A stretch of 64,000 nucleotides of DNA from Microbacterium sp. zg-Y818 (GTDB taxonomy: Bacteria; Actinomycetota; Actinomycetes; Actinomycetales; Microbacteriaceae). The stretch covers positions 1,984,001-2,048,000 of the forward strand of contig NZ_CP126741.1 of the NCBI RefSeq assembly GCF_030246905.1. Direction: 5' to 3'. How positions within the stretch are numbered: position 1 is the first letter of the stretch; each line of letters starts with the position of its first letter. The notes beneath the pieces were generated by a model that saw only the letters and a list, made by a program, of their open reading frames with translations, made no database searches and was not told the DNA's origin. Both the position numbers and the translations under genes were made by a program. Below are positions 1-8,649 of the stretch, one piece after another.

Positions 1-1667
1 CCGCGGGAGCGCGCAGCGTGCAATGCGGCCAGCGTCGCGAAGGCGGCGTTGAACCCACCCATCGGGTCGCCCGGGCCGTTCGGGTTCAGTGGCGGGCGGT
101 CGGCGTACCCGGTACGCGCGCACAGCCCGGAGAACTGCTCGACGGTCTGGGCGTACGCCACCTGATCCCGGCGAGGTCCGGTCAGCCCGTACGCGGGCAT
201 GCGCACCATGACCAGGCGCGGGTTGAGATCCTGCACCGCGGGCCAGTCGAGCCCGGCCTTCTCGAGCACGCGCGGGGCGTAGTTCTCGATGAGTACGTCG
301 CTGGAGCGGATCAACTGATCGGCGAGGGCCTTGCCCTCGGGCTGCGTGAGGTCGAGGGTGACCCCACGCTTGTTGTGGTTGTTCGCCAGGAAGTAGTGGC
401 TCACCTCCCACCATCGCTCGGGGCGCTGCTTCATGCGCAGCGCGCCCATCATTGAGCGAGCGCCGTCCATGCGGCGCGTGGATTCGACCTTGACGACCTC
501 CGCGCCGTAGGCGCCGAGCACCTCGCTGGCGAGCGCCCCCGCCCACCACGACCCGAAGTCCGCGACGCGCACGCCGTCCAGCGACGCGTCGAACCGCGCA
601 GGCCGGGCGGCGAGCCGGAGGTCGACGGCGTCGACGGTCGCGGCTGCGGCACGGCTGCGGCCCGGGCGCTCCCCCGCCAACCGGAACGGCGCCACGGGAT
701 GCACGCCGACACCATCGGGCGCCGGCTGGAAGAACTCGCGCGCCACGACCTGCGGGTCTTCGAGGATCGATCGGCCGTCGTTGACGGGCGCGACCGGCAC
801 GCGGAAGAGGCTAGCCGCCTCGAGGATCTCCTGCACGGTGTGCGTCCGCGTCCACGCCCGCACCATGTCGTTCCACTCGCCGCCGCTGTCGTAGCGGCCC
901 GCGGCGGAGCGGAACCGCTCGTCGGCGAGAAGCTCCGGGCGGTCGATCATCACGAGGAAGTCCTCGAGGTTCTGCGCCGAACCCAGGTTGAACCCCACCC
1001 ACCCGTCACGCGCCGGCTCCACGGAGGGCAGCAGCCGTCGTCGCGCGCGCGGCGTCTCGGGGGTGTCGCCGGACAGCGACGAGCCCACGTCGATGAAGTT
1101 GTTCGTGGCGCAGATCCCGACGGCCAGCAGCGAGCAGTCCGTGACGCTCGCGCGTCCGAGGGTGAGGGCGGCGAGGGAGGCGGTGGCCGCCACGGCGCCC
1201 GCGAGCCACAGCGTCTCGCCGCTGCCGCTGCGCACCGCCGGCCGATCCTCATCGCCGCGCAGGTGCAGTGATCCCGCCTCCGCCTGCAGTGTGAACTCCG
1301 TCCACGGCTCGTGCGCGCGAGGGCCCGTCAATCCACGGGGGGTGATCAGCACGAGGGCACGATCGGCGCCGATGCGGGCGATCTCCTCGGCGGCGGGCGG
1401 CACCGCGCACTCCCACACGACGATGTCCGCACAGGCCGCCAGGTCGGCGAACACCGCGAACGACCCGTCCGCCACCACGCGCTTGCCGGCATCCAGGTAG
1501 CCGCGCAGTTCATCGGACACGTCCTCGGTCCACCATTCGGGGGCGTCCGGTCGCACCACGACGACGTCCGCGCCGGCGTCGACCAACTGACGCCCCGCGA
1601 ACGCCCCGGCGATGCCGCGCGAACGCTCGATCACCACGAGGCCCGCGAGCGGTGCGGACGCGCTCAT
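1..1667 (-). CDS. Two-domain CaiB/BaiF (class III) CoA-transferase, 3' end cut by window edge
   Basis: Class III CoA-transferases move CoA from one acyl-CoA to another acid. The frame runs from an ATG at 1667 to the left edge without a stop, so at least 555 residues are present and the C-terminus is missing. Residues 1-360 form a degenerate first CaiB domain without an Asp at the usual catalytic position. From about residue 365 a classical second domain begins (VRVADFGSWWAG, then AEVVKVEST) and keeps the catalytic-type Asp534 in GDPMGG. The start overlaps the stop of the acyl-CoA dehydrogenase gene at 1664 as ATGA, so it is the last visible gene of the operon that starts at 8614. It resembles the complete protein at 32477-34867. 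The substrate is unknown. Confidence 0.88.
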   Translation of the reverse strand, partial: MSASAPLAGLVVIERSRGIAGAFAGRQLVDAGADVVVVRPDAPEWWTEDVSDELRGYLDAGKRVVADGSFAVFADLAACADIVVWECAVPPAAEEIARIGADRALVLITPRGLTGPRAHEPWTEFTLQAEAGSLHLRGDEDRPAVRSGSGETLWLAGAVAATASLAALTLGRASVTDCSLLAVGICATNNFIDVGSSLSGDTPETPRARRRLLPSVEPARDGWVGFNLGSAQNLEDFLVMIDRPELLADERFRSAAGRYDSGGEWNDMVRAWTRTHTVQEILEAASLFRVPVAPVNDGRSILEDPQVVAREFFQPAPDGVGVHPVAPFRLAGERPGRSRAAAATVDAVDLRLAARPARFDASLDGVRVADFGSWWAGALASEVLGAYGAEVVKVESTRRMDGARSMMGALRMKQRPERWWEVSHYFLANNHNKRGVTLDLTQPEGKALADQLIRSSDVLIENYAPRVLEKAGLDWPAVQDLNPRLVMVRMPAYGLTGPRRDQVAYAQTVEQFSGLCARTGYADRPPLNPNGPGDPMGGFNAAFATLAALHAARSR

Positions 1668-2731
1668 TCGGACGACTCCGGCCAGTCCACGAACCGCTCG
1701 CGGAAGTCGCCGGTGCGCGCCGCCGTCAGCACGGCCCCGCCGAGCTCCCGCAGCAGGTCCCGCGACGCGCCGAAGCGCAGCCGCTGCGCCTTGGTGCGAC
1801 GGTAGAAGTGATGGAGCGGGTACTCCTTGATGAACCCGACGCCGCCATGGAGCTGCACCGCGTTCTTCGACGCGCGCTCCCCCGTCTCGGACGCCTGCCA
1901 CGCAGCCATCAGCGAGGTTCGGATCGCATCGTGGCCGTTGGCGAGGCGCCACAGCCCCGACCACACCAGCAGGGACGTCGCCTCGATGTCCATGCGCATG
2001 TCGGCCGCGCGATGCTGCACGGCCTGGAAGGCACCGATCGGCCGCCCGAACTGGTTGCGGGTCTTCGCGTGCTGCACCGTCAGATCCAGCGACCGGCGTG
2101 CGGCGCCGAGGATGTCGGCCGCGCGCAGCAGCCGATCGACGGCCCGCCACTGCTGCCATTCACCGTCACTCAGTCGCCCGATCACATCCCCGGCGGCGTC
2201 CCCCACCGTCACTTCGTCGGTGCGCTCCGCGTCGAACACCGGCACCGCCTCGATGCGGACGGATGCGGCATCCACCGCGCGCACGACGATCTCCTCGCCG
2301 TCGCGCGTGGCCACGATCAGCACGCTCGCCGCCCCCGCCCATTCCACGAGGCGCGGCAGGGCAGGGCTGCGCGTGAGGTCGACGCAGATGGCGATCGCCC
2401 CCTCGGAGATCTGCCCGAGCAACGGCGACTCGCCGCCGCCGGCGCGGGCCACGAGGTTCGCCGCGGACATGACCGCGCGCAGGGGCGTCGGGACGCCGAA
2501 GTAGCCCACCCGCTCCACGACCAGGCCGAGCTCGACGAGCGTCGACTCGTCATCGGTCTCGACGCCGAGGAATGTCCAGCCCAGCTCGGCGAACAGCGCG
2601 TACAGCCGCTCGTCGTACCCTCGCGCCGACGCCACGGTGGCATCGATGGTGTCGATGCCGGCGTGCTTCTCGAGCGCGGCGTGGGCCGCAGCGACCAGTT
2701 CCTGCTGGATCTCCGACAGACGCGTGTCCAC
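1664..2731 (-). CDS. Acyl-CoA dehydrogenase, smaller (probably non-catalytic) subunit
   Basis: A 355-residue acyl-CoA dehydrogenase-fold protein with a GTG start at 2731 behind an AAGGAG site. The C-terminal half carries the FAD-contacting pattern NQFGRPIGAFQAVQHRAADM and the helix VQLHGGVGFIKEYP. I see neither a catalytic Glu in a YEG-type motif nor one in an LDLER-type motif. It sits 13 bases downstream of the larger dehydrogenase at 2745-3932. That pairing is the gene arrangement of the alpha2beta2 steroid acyl-CoA dehydrogenases (ChsE type), in which only one subunit supplies the base. It probably forms a heteromer with its neighbour and desaturates a bulky CoA ester. The heteromer is inferred; the family is clear. 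Confidence 0.88.
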   Translation of the reverse strand: MDTRLSEIQQELVAAAHAALEKHAGIDTIDATVASARGYDERLYALFAELGWTFLGVETDDESTLVELGLVVERVGYFGVPTPLRAVMSAANLVARAGGGESPLLGQISEGAIAICVDLTRSPALPRLVEWAGAASVLIVATRDGEEIVVRAVDAASVRIEAVPVFDAERTDEVTVGDAAGDVIGRLSDGEWQQWRAVDRLLRAADILGAARRSLDLTVQHAKTRNQFGRPIGAFQAVQHRAADMRMDIEATSLLVWSGLWRLANGHDAIRTSLMAAWQASETGERASKNAVQLHGGVGFIKEYPLHHFYRRTKAQRLRFGASRDLLRELGGAVLTAARTGDFRERFVDWPESSE

Positions 2732-2744
2732 GGGACTCCTTCCG

Positions 2745-3932
2745 TCAGCGGTTGCGCGGCAGCCCGAGGGCGCGCTGCGCGATGATGTCGCGCTGCACCT
2801 CGTTGGTGCCGGCGGCGAATTTGCGGACCGGGGACTCCCGGTAGTCCAACTCGGGAAGCCCGTGCGCCGGAGCGCCGGCGGAACCGACCGAACGCAGGCC
2901 CTGCGGGCCGATGAGGTCGAGCGCCACGCTCGGCAACTCCTGGAACGTCTCCGAACTCCACACCTTGGCCATCGACGCTTCCGACGCCAACGGCTCCTGC
3001 CGGGCGATCAGCGAGGCGACCTGAGCCGACATGAGCCGGACGATCTCGACGCGCGCGGCGAGCATGCCGAGCTCGACCCGCACGAGGTCGTCGTCCGCGG
3101 GGCGGTGGCCCTCGGGATCCGGTTCCTCCGCCCACTGGATGATCTCGTCCAGCTCCCGCACCTGCAGGTTGGCGTTGAGGTTGCGCTCGAGGTCGAGGGA
3201 CAGCGCGATGACGGCCCAGCCGCCGTTCTCATCGCCGACGCGATTGGCCACCGGCACCCGCACGTTGTCCAGGAAGACCTCGTTGGTGCGGTAGTCCGCC
3301 TGCGTGATCATGGGGCGGATGGTGATGCCCGGCGTGTCGATCGGAACGATGAGCAACGTGATGCCGCGGTGACGCGAGTCCGGAGCACCGGTGCGCACGG
3401 CGAGCCAGATGTGAGTGGCGTACTGCGCCCCGGTGGTGTACACCTTCTGTCCGTTGATCACATATTCGTCGCCCTCGAGCACGGCGCGCGTCTGCAGCGC
3501 CGCCAGGTCGGTACCGGCACCCGGCTCGCTGAAGCCGAGGCAGAACTCGATCTCGCCCGCGAGGATGCCACCGAGGTAGCGGCGCTTGTGCTCGTCGGAG
3601 CCCGCGCGCATGAGCGTCGGGCCGATCATCGTGACAGACATCAGCATCTCGGGGAGCTTGCGCCACGACAGTTCTTCGATGACGAGCCACTGCGCCAGGT
3701 AGCCGAGGTCGCGGCCGCCGAACTCCTCCGGCCACGCGATGCCGAGCCATCCGTCGCGGCCCAGCCGCTGGATGAAGCGACGACGCTCGGCGATGTCCTC
3801 CGGCGCCATCGCATGGTCTGGACGCACGAGCGGCGGGACGGCGGGTGTGAAGCCCTCCGCATGCAGGTCGTCGAGATACGCGCGGAACTGCGCAAGCACC
3901 TCGCGCTCGGCCCGTTCGATTCCGAACTCCAT
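2745..3932 (-). CDS. Acyl-CoA dehydrogenase, larger catalytic subunit
   Basis: A 395-residue flavoenzyme with the full acyl-CoA dehydrogenase layout: N-terminal helical domain, middle beta domain with GFSEPGAGTDLAAL and the DEYVINGQKVYTTGA segment, and C-terminal FAD domain ending AAGTNEVQRDIIAQR. The usual C-terminal catalytic Glu is Ala here. Glu249 in SLDLERN occupies the alternative position used by isovaleryl-CoA dehydrogenase and steroid-type enzymes. It lies three bases after the crotonase gene (stop at 3936) and 13 bases before the smaller subunit gene, within one operon. It likely introduces the alpha,beta double bond in a CoA-activated side chain or ring fragment. Natural substrate unknown. 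Confidence 0.92.
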   Translation of the reverse strand: MEFGIERAEREVLAQFRAYLDDLHAEGFTPAVPPLVRPDHAMAPEDIAERRRFIQRLGRDGWLGIAWPEEFGGRDLGYLAQWLVIEELSWRKLPEMLMSVTMIGPTLMRAGSDEHKRRYLGGILAGEIEFCLGFSEPGAGTDLAALQTRAVLEGDEYVINGQKVYTTGAQYATHIWLAVRTGAPDSRHRGITLLIVPIDTPGITIRPMITQADYRTNEVFLDNVRVPVANRVGDENGGWAVIALSLDLERNLNANLQVRELDEIIQWAEEPDPEGHRPADDDLVRVELGMLAARVEIVRLMSAQVASLIARQEPLASEASMAKVWSSETFQELPSVALDLIGPQGLRSVGSAGAPAHGLPELDYRESPVRKFAAGTNEVQRDIIAQRALGLPRNR

Positions 3933-3935
3933 CGG

Positions 3936-4793
3936 TTATCGCCCCTCGTACGCTCGCGGTTCGCGCTTCTCGGCGAACGACGCCGCGGCCTCCGCATGAT
4001 CGGTGGAAAGCATGGTGAGGCTCTCGAGCGCGTAGCCCTCGGAGGCATACTGCGCCACGGCCGCCTTCACCCGGTTGTTGAGCGCGCGCTTGGTCCACCG
4101 GAACGCGAGCGGCGGAAGCGCGGCCATCGCCGCAGCCTGCTCCAGCGCGCGTTCCAGCACCTCGTCGCGCGGGGCCGCCTCGTCGGCCAGGCCCCACTCC
4201 ACGACCTCGTCGCCGAGCAGCAGTCGTCCGGTGAGGACGAGGGAGCGCGCCCGGCGCGCGCCGATGAGCTCGGCCAGGAGCACCGCCTGCGGTGCGACCA
4301 GCCCGCGCTTGACGTGCGGGTCGCCGACCTTGGCGTCGTCCGCCACGACCACGTAGTCGCAGAGCATCGCGATGCGCAGGCCCGCGCCCACCGCATGGCC
4401 GTTGACGGCGGCGATGACGGGCACGTCGACCTCGAGCAACGCCGTCATGAAGTCGGCGGCCCGGTCGACGGGCAGTCGCTTCACCCACGCGGGGTTGGTC
4501 GAGGGGTCCATGCGCTTGGAGCGCTCCCCCATCACCTTGACGTCGCCGCCGGCGGAGAAGACCTTGCCTCGACCGACGATGACGATGGCCCGCACGGTCG
4601 GGTCGTCTCGAACGATCCGGAAGAACCGGAGCAGCTCCGGCGTCATCGCCGTCGTCGGGTTGGGGCGATCCGGGTCGGCGCCGAGCGTCACGATGGCGAT
4701 GCCGTCGTCTACGCCGACCTGGATCGCCTCGAACGCCGGATACTCCGGAACCGGCGAATCCTCGAACACGCGGTCCTCAGACTCACTGGCCAT
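3936..4793 (-). CDS. Crotonase-fold (enoyl-CoA hydratase/isomerase) family protein, lacking both hydratase glutamates
   Basis: 285 residues from ATG 4793, chosen because an AAGGAG site lies 6 bases upstream; an in-frame ATG further upstream lacks one. The oxyanion-hole segment FSAGGDVKVMG and the NGHAVGAGLRIAMLCDY helix place it in the crotonase superfamily. At the two positions where enoyl-CoA hydratase has catalytic Glu, this protein has Arg (GLRIAM) and His (GDPHVKRGL). Simple water addition is therefore unlikely. Isomerase, hydrolase or C-C bond chemistry on a CoA ester is more plausible. It is co-transcribed with the acyl-CoA dehydrogenase pair downstream. Confidence 0.88.
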   Translation of the reverse strand: MASESEDRVFEDSPVPEYPAFEAIQVGVDDGIAIVTLGADPDRPNPTTAMTPELLRFFRIVRDDPTVRAIVIVGRGKVFSAGGDVKVMGERSKRMDPSTNPAWVKRLPVDRAADFMTALLEVDVPVIAAVNGHAVGAGLRIAMLCDYVVVADDAKVGDPHVKRGLVAPQAVLLAELIGARRARSLVLTGRLLLGDEVVEWGLADEAAPRDEVLERALEQAAAMAALPPLAFRWTKRALNNRVKAAVAQYASEGYALESLTMLSTDHAEAAASFAEKREPRAYEGR

Positions 4794-4839
4794 GGGGTGC
4801 TCCTTCATTGGTGCGTGGTGGTGCTGTCGAGCGGGCGGG

Positions 4840-5646
4840 TCAGCGGATGGCTGTTGTCCCGAACAGGGCCGGCTGGGAGACATCCGACACGAACTTGATC
4901 TCGCGGAATGTCACATCGGCCGTTCCGGCGACCGCGGAGACAGGATATGTCGGCACGACACCGCCTCGTCCCCACGCCTCGGACACGAACGCGTCGATGC
5001 GCGGGCGGCCGAGGTCGGCGCTGTGGAAGGTCCAGTCGGCACCCGCCTGCACGAGCTTGGGTCCGAGCGGGGTGTGCGCGATGTTGACGTTGGCATTGAG
5101 GCCGAACGAGGTTCCGTTGGTCGGCCACGGCTCGACCATCCGCACCTTGAGGATCGTCTGACCCTCGTCCTCGACCTCGAGCACCGTCTCGTCCGCCCAG
5201 CGGCGCAGGCTCACGCGGTCGGCGACGCGCAGCCGGTAGCCCCATCCCTCGGCGAGGGCCTTGGCGGCCTCCGCGTTGTCCGTGCGACCCTCGATGAGGA
5301 ACACACGGGGCCGGAAGCCGGCCCGCACGACCAAACGGGTCTCGGCCAGGGTCACCGGGCCCCACGGGGTCTCAGGCAGGTGCAGTCCACGCCACGAGAC
5401 GAAGCTCGGGTTGGTCGGCGCCAGCGCCGGCGGGATCTGCTCCTCGAGCGAGCCCATGGGGATCTCGGCGAAGACCTGGATCAGCTCGGCTCGTTCGAAC
5501 GTGATCGGCTCGACGTCGAGGTTCGGCATCACCGGCGCGTCCGCGAGCAGCAGCTCGGGGTCGAGCTTGCCGAACTCGGCGTAGTCGGCGATGTGCTTGA
5601 TCGTCTCGGAGCTGCCCGTGATCTTGGGCCCAGCGGTCTCCGACAT
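4840..5646 (-). CDS. Acetoacetate decarboxylase-like fold protein
   Basis: 268 residues from ATG 5646 behind AGGAAGG. Family features are the ELIQVFAEIPMGSLEEQIPP start of the beta-cone region, FLIEGRTDNAEAAKALAEGWGY in the middle, and a C-terminus describing a decorated barrel. The lysine-containing GxPK signature that forms the Schiff base in true acetoacetate decarboxylase is not visible where expected (GWGYRLR instead), so decarboxylation should not be assumed. The gene is packed between a luciferase-like monooxygenase (stop 5650) and a crotonase gene. That suggests a role in processing a keto-acid or ring-opened intermediate. Family assignment is moderate, function unknown. Confidence 0.65.
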   Translation of the reverse strand: MSETAGPKITGSSETIKHIADYAEFGKLDPELLLADAPVMPNLDVEPITFERAELIQVFAEIPMGSLEEQIPPALAPTNPSFVSWRGLHLPETPWGPVTLAETRLVVRAGFRPRVFLIEGRTDNAEAAKALAEGWGYRLRVADRVSLRRWADETVLEVEDEGQTILKVRMVEPWPTNGTSFGLNANVNIAHTPLGPKLVQAGADWTFHSADLGRPRIDAFVSEAWGRGGVVPTYPVSAVAGTADVTFREIKFVSDVSQPALFGTTAIR

Positions 5647-5649
5647 GGC

Positions 5650-6771
5650 TTACACCTTCCTCAGGCCCGTGGCGACCGGCGCTGCCAGCTCCCCGGGGGA
5701 CTTGAACTGGGGCATGACGTACTTCGCGAAGTTGCGCAGACTCTCCATGACGTCCTCGTGGGAGAGCACCTCGGATGCCTGGATGACGAAGTTCATGCCA
5801 TCGACGCCGATGGACTCCCAGTGCTTGACGACCTCGATGATGCGGTCGGGCTCGCCGATCGCCAGGCCCTCGGGGATGCCTGTCGCATCACCGGGGCCGA
5901 GCGCCTCCTGGCGGAGCGTCGGCAGGAACCCGCCGATCTGGTACAGCGGCGACGGGTACACCTCCTTCACGGGGACCGTGTGGGCGGTGTTGTGGTTGAA
6001 GGTGTCGAGCATGACGCGTCCGCGCTGGGCCGCCGTCTCGTCCAGGCCGCAGTGCATGAAGTTGACGACGTGAACCTGCTCGTTCACGGCGGGACCGATC
6101 GGTTCGCAGTTCTGGATGCGTCGGCGGTAGTTCTTGATCTTCTCTTCCTGAGCCTTGTAGTTGCCGATGCTCAGACCGAAGACGCCGAGACCGCGGTCGG
6201 CGGCGTCGAACTCGGTGCCGGGGCTGGTCACCGCGACCCACAGGGGCGGGTGCGGATCCTGCAGCGGCTGGGGCACGATGGCGCGCTCGGGCATCTTGAA
6301 GAAGCGCCCGTTGGGGTTCGAGTACGACGGGTCGGTCCACATCTTCGGGAGCGCCCGGACGTACTCGTCCCACGACTGCTTGGTGTCGTGCGGCTCGGCG
6401 GCGTAACCGCCCAGCTCCAGCCACGTGTTCGAGCGGCCGGTGCCGACGTCCAGGCGGCCGTTGGAGATGATGTCGAGTACGGCGGCGCGCTCGGCGATGT
6501 GCGCCGGGTGGTTCACCGGCGGCGTGCACACCACGATGCCGTGGCCGATCCGGATGCGCTTGGTGCGCACCGCGGCAGCGGTGAGGAACACCTCGGGCGC
6601 CGTCGAGAAGGAGTGCGGCGGCGAGAAGTGGTGTTCGACCGCCCACATGTGGTCGAACCCGAGCTCGTCGGCGAGGGTGATCTGGTCGAGGGCGTCGTCA
6701 TAGATCTTCTTGACGTCCTCGCGGGTCGAGCCGGGAGGTCCCCCGAGCTCGAAGAGCAGACCGAACTTCAT
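5650..6771 (-). CDS. LLM-class flavin-dependent oxidoreductase (luciferase-like monooxygenase)
   Basis: 373 residues from ATG 6771 (GAAGG six bases upstream). The TIM-barrel luciferase family is shown by MKFGLLFELGG at the N-terminus, GFDHMWAVEHHFSPP (residues about 37-51), IRIGHGIVVCTPPVNHPAHIAE and the late GVDGMNFVIQASE strand. These enzymes use reduced FMN or F420 for oxygen insertion or hydride transfer. A Baeyer-Villiger-type or ring-hydroxylating step would suit the setting, but the sequence cannot decide. It is in the middle of the operon between an amidohydrolase and the decarboxylase-like gene. No flavin reductase is adjacent. Confidence 0.88.
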   Translation of the reverse strand: MKFGLLFELGGPPGSTREDVKKIYDDALDQITLADELGFDHMWAVEHHFSPPHSFSTAPEVFLTAAAVRTKRIRIGHGIVVCTPPVNHPAHIAERAAVLDIISNGRLDVGTGRSNTWLELGGYAAEPHDTKQSWDEYVRALPKMWTDPSYSNPNGRFFKMPERAIVPQPLQDPHPPLWVAVTSPGTEFDAADRGLGVFGLSIGNYKAQEEKIKNYRRRIQNCEPIGPAVNEQVHVVNFMHCGLDETAAQRGRVMLDTFNHNTAHTVPVKEVYPSPLYQIGGFLPTLRQEALGPGDATGIPEGLAIGEPDRIIEVVKHWESIGVDGMNFVIQASEVLSHEDVMESLRNFAKYVMPQFKSPGELAAPVATGLRKV

Positions 6772-6811
6772 CGGTGGCCTTCTTTCTGTCGATTCAGGAT
6801 GCCGTAGATCA

Positions 6812-7747
6812 TCACTTGCCCGCGCGCTCGTCCTGCGCGTCGAGGATCTTCTTCATGTTGGAGTACATGAACTTCTCGATCACGTCCTCGGGCAGGTCGA
6901 GGTTGCGCGCGTCGGTGACGGCCTTGGTGAGGTTGATCAGCGGGTAGTCGGTCCCGAAGATCACCTTGTCGGCGCCGGGTTGTGCGTGCCAGCGTCCGTT
7001 CATGAACTCCAGCAGCTCTTTGGGATAGCGCTTGGGTGACCAGGCCGACGTGCAGATGTAGAGGTTCTGGTGCTTCGCCGCCAGATGGGTCATCATGCCG
7101 ACCCAAGGGTCGCCGATGTGATGACCGACGACCGTCAGCTCGGGGAAGGCGAGGCAGACATCGTCGAGGTGCAGCGGGTAGTTGGGGTGCGTGGGCCACA
7201 GCGGTCCCGGCATCCCGATGTAGGTGAACACGAACAGGTCGAGCTCGACGCACTTGGCGAACAGCGGGTAGAACCAACGGTCGCTCGGCGGAAGGCCGTA
7301 GGGGCTCGGCAGGATGTGCACCCCGCGGATGCCGTACTTCTCCTTGTGCTCCTCCAGGATGCGCGGGTTCTCCATCACGTCCCAGAATGTGGCGGGTCCC
7401 TGCTTGGGCGGGAGGATCGTGCCGGCGTGCTCGTACTGCCCGGGGAACTGGTTCATGATGTCGACGTGCTCGAGGATGCGGCTGTCGAGTTCGGCGCGGG
7501 TGCTCTGGTAGTACAGCGATGCCTGGAAGATGGCCAGCTCGACGTTGTTGTCCACGAGCTCCTGCCGGCTCTCGGCGGCCGTGGCGGGCTTGGTCACCGG
7601 CTTGTCACCGCCCTGGTCGAAGAAGCGCATGGCGCGGGCTCGCTGCGGGTCCTGGCGCCATGACTCCTGGTCACCGAAGGTGTCGGCGGTGGTCGCCGCC
7701 CAACCCGGGTGATAGAAGGCATCGATGACGGGTCCGTTGTAGGGCAC
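6812..7747 (-). CDS. Amidohydrolase-2 (ACMSD-like) family protein
   Basis: 311 residues from GTG 7747 preceded by GGAG. The protein has the amidohydrolase-2 plan: an early strand VIDAFYHPGW, a central GVHILPSPYGLPP segment, VVGHHIGDPW and a terminal VIFGTDYPLINL with the metal-facing Asp. The first metal motif is incomplete: families such as ACMSD have HxH, here FYH. Members hydrolyse or decarboxylate ring-derived carboxylates. It lies between a crotonase (gap of 12 bases) and the LLM oxidoreductase, so it may act on a product of that flavoenzyme. The reaction is not predictable. Confidence 0.8.
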   Translation of the reverse strand: MPYNGPVIDAFYHPGWAATTADTFGDQESWRQDPQRARAMRFFDQGGDKPVTKPATAAESRQELVDNNVELAIFQASLYYQSTRAELDSRILEHVDIMNQFPGQYEHAGTILPPKQGPATFWDVMENPRILEEHKEKYGIRGVHILPSPYGLPPSDRWFYPLFAKCVELDLFVFTYIGMPGPLWPTHPNYPLHLDDVCLAFPELTVVGHHIGDPWVGMMTHLAAKHQNLYICTSAWSPKRYPKELLEFMNGRWHAQPGADKVIFGTDYPLINLTKAVTDARNLDLPEDVIEKFMYSNMKKILDAQDERAGK

Positions 7748-7759
7748 GTTGTCTCCTGT

Positions 7760-8614
7760 TCAGTGGCTCTTGATCGTGACGTCAGCGTCAGGGTCAGGGT
7801 CGGTCGCCGGCGTGGCCGGCGCGGAAGGTCCCGCCATGACGGCGAGAACTCGGGCGAGGTATTCGCGGTACTCCCCCGACGCGGCGGCGGCGTACTGCTG
7901 GACGCCCTCCGCGCGGACTCCGGAGGTCAGGTCGCCGAGGGCGCTGGCATCCACCAGGTTTTTCACCATGCCGAGCGCTCCCGCGGGAGAATGGCGCAGT
8001 TCGGCGATGAGGTCGTCCACAGTGTCGTCCACCGCGCCGGGCTCGCACACGCGCGCCACCATGCCCCGATGACACGCCTCCTCCGCACCGATCCAGCGTC
8101 CGGTGAAGAGCAGGTCTCGCGCGATCGCGGGGCCGAGCAGTCGGGGAAGCATCACCGTGGTGCCCGCATCCGGCAGGAAGCCGATGCGGGTGAAAGTGAA
8201 GCGCATGCGCGCGTCGCGCTCCATGACGACCATGTCGCTTGCGAGGGCCACCGCTGCGCCGGCACCCACGGCTGCACCGCGGACTCCGGCGATGACGATC
8301 TGAGGCATCGCCCGCAACGTGAGGATCGTTCCGGACATCCGCTGCCAGTAGTCCGTGACGTAGTCGTCGGGTAGGCCGTCGGCGAGTTCGCGCAGGTCGC
8401 CACCGCTGGAGAACACCCCACCGGCGCCACCCAGCACGACGAACCGCAGATCCTGCCTCCCCGCGATCTGCGAGAGCACGAAGGCGAGCTCGTGGTACAT
8501 GGTGCGCGAGACCGCGTTGCGCGTCTGCGGGTCGTCCAGCGTGACGTGGATGGTGTCGCCCGCCGTGCGGACACAGATGCGCTCCGTCCCCACCACGGTC
8601 GTCAACTCGTTCAC
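7760..8614 (-). CDS. Crotonase-fold enoyl-CoA isomerase/hydratase family protein (PaaG-like active site)
   Basis: 284 residues if translation starts at GTG 8614. That start is preferred because a strong promoter (TTGACA, 17 bases, AATGAT) ends only 6 bases upstream, implying a leaderless mRNA that begins at this GTG; a TTG at 8635 would lie inside the promoter. The crotonase signature is GVFSSGGDLRELA and RGAAVGAGAAVALASD. Both hydratase Glu positions are replaced (Ala and Phe), and the PDAGT loop matches isomerases of the PaaG type. It is the first gene of the eight-gene operon running to the left edge. Substrate unknown. Confidence 0.87.
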   Translation of the reverse strand: MNELTTVVGTERICVRTAGDTIHVTLDDPQTRNAVSRTMYHELAFVLSQIAGRQDLRFVVLGGAGGVFSSGGDLRELADGLPDDYVTDYWQRMSGTILTLRAMPQIVIAGVRGAAVGAGAAVALASDMVVMERDARMRFTFTRIGFLPDAGTTVMLPRLLGPAIARDLLFTGRWIGAEEACHRGMVARVCEPGAVDDTVDDLIAELRHSPAGALGMVKNLVDASALGDLTSGVRAEGVQQYAAAASGEYREYLARVLAVMAGPSAPATPATDPDPDADVTIKSH

Positions 8615-8620
8615 GTAGCC

Positions 8621-8649
8621 ATCATTTCTGATCAAACATCAAATGTCAA
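8621..8649 (-). promoter_or_regulatory. Leaderless promoter with embedded TGATC-N3-GATCA-type operator for the 8614 operon
   Basis: On the minus strand TTGACA (8649-8644) and AATGAT (8626-8621) are separated by exactly 17 bases. The 13-base imperfect palindrome TGATG-TTT-GATCA (8641-8629) is centred in that spacer. The -10 box is 6 bases from GTG 8614, the distance expected when the start codon is also the transcription start. The promoter overlaps the stop codon of the ABC ATPase gene (8646). Binding here would block RNA polymerase, so a repressor is the natural reading. Confidence 0.7.

Noticed and set aside
2637..4898. A 753-codon open frame on the plus strand, and similar long frames at 4372-6807, 32447-35089, 40602-42722 and 52425-55100
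   Set aside because: They are antisense to well-recognised enzymes, have no family motifs and arise from high GC third positions.
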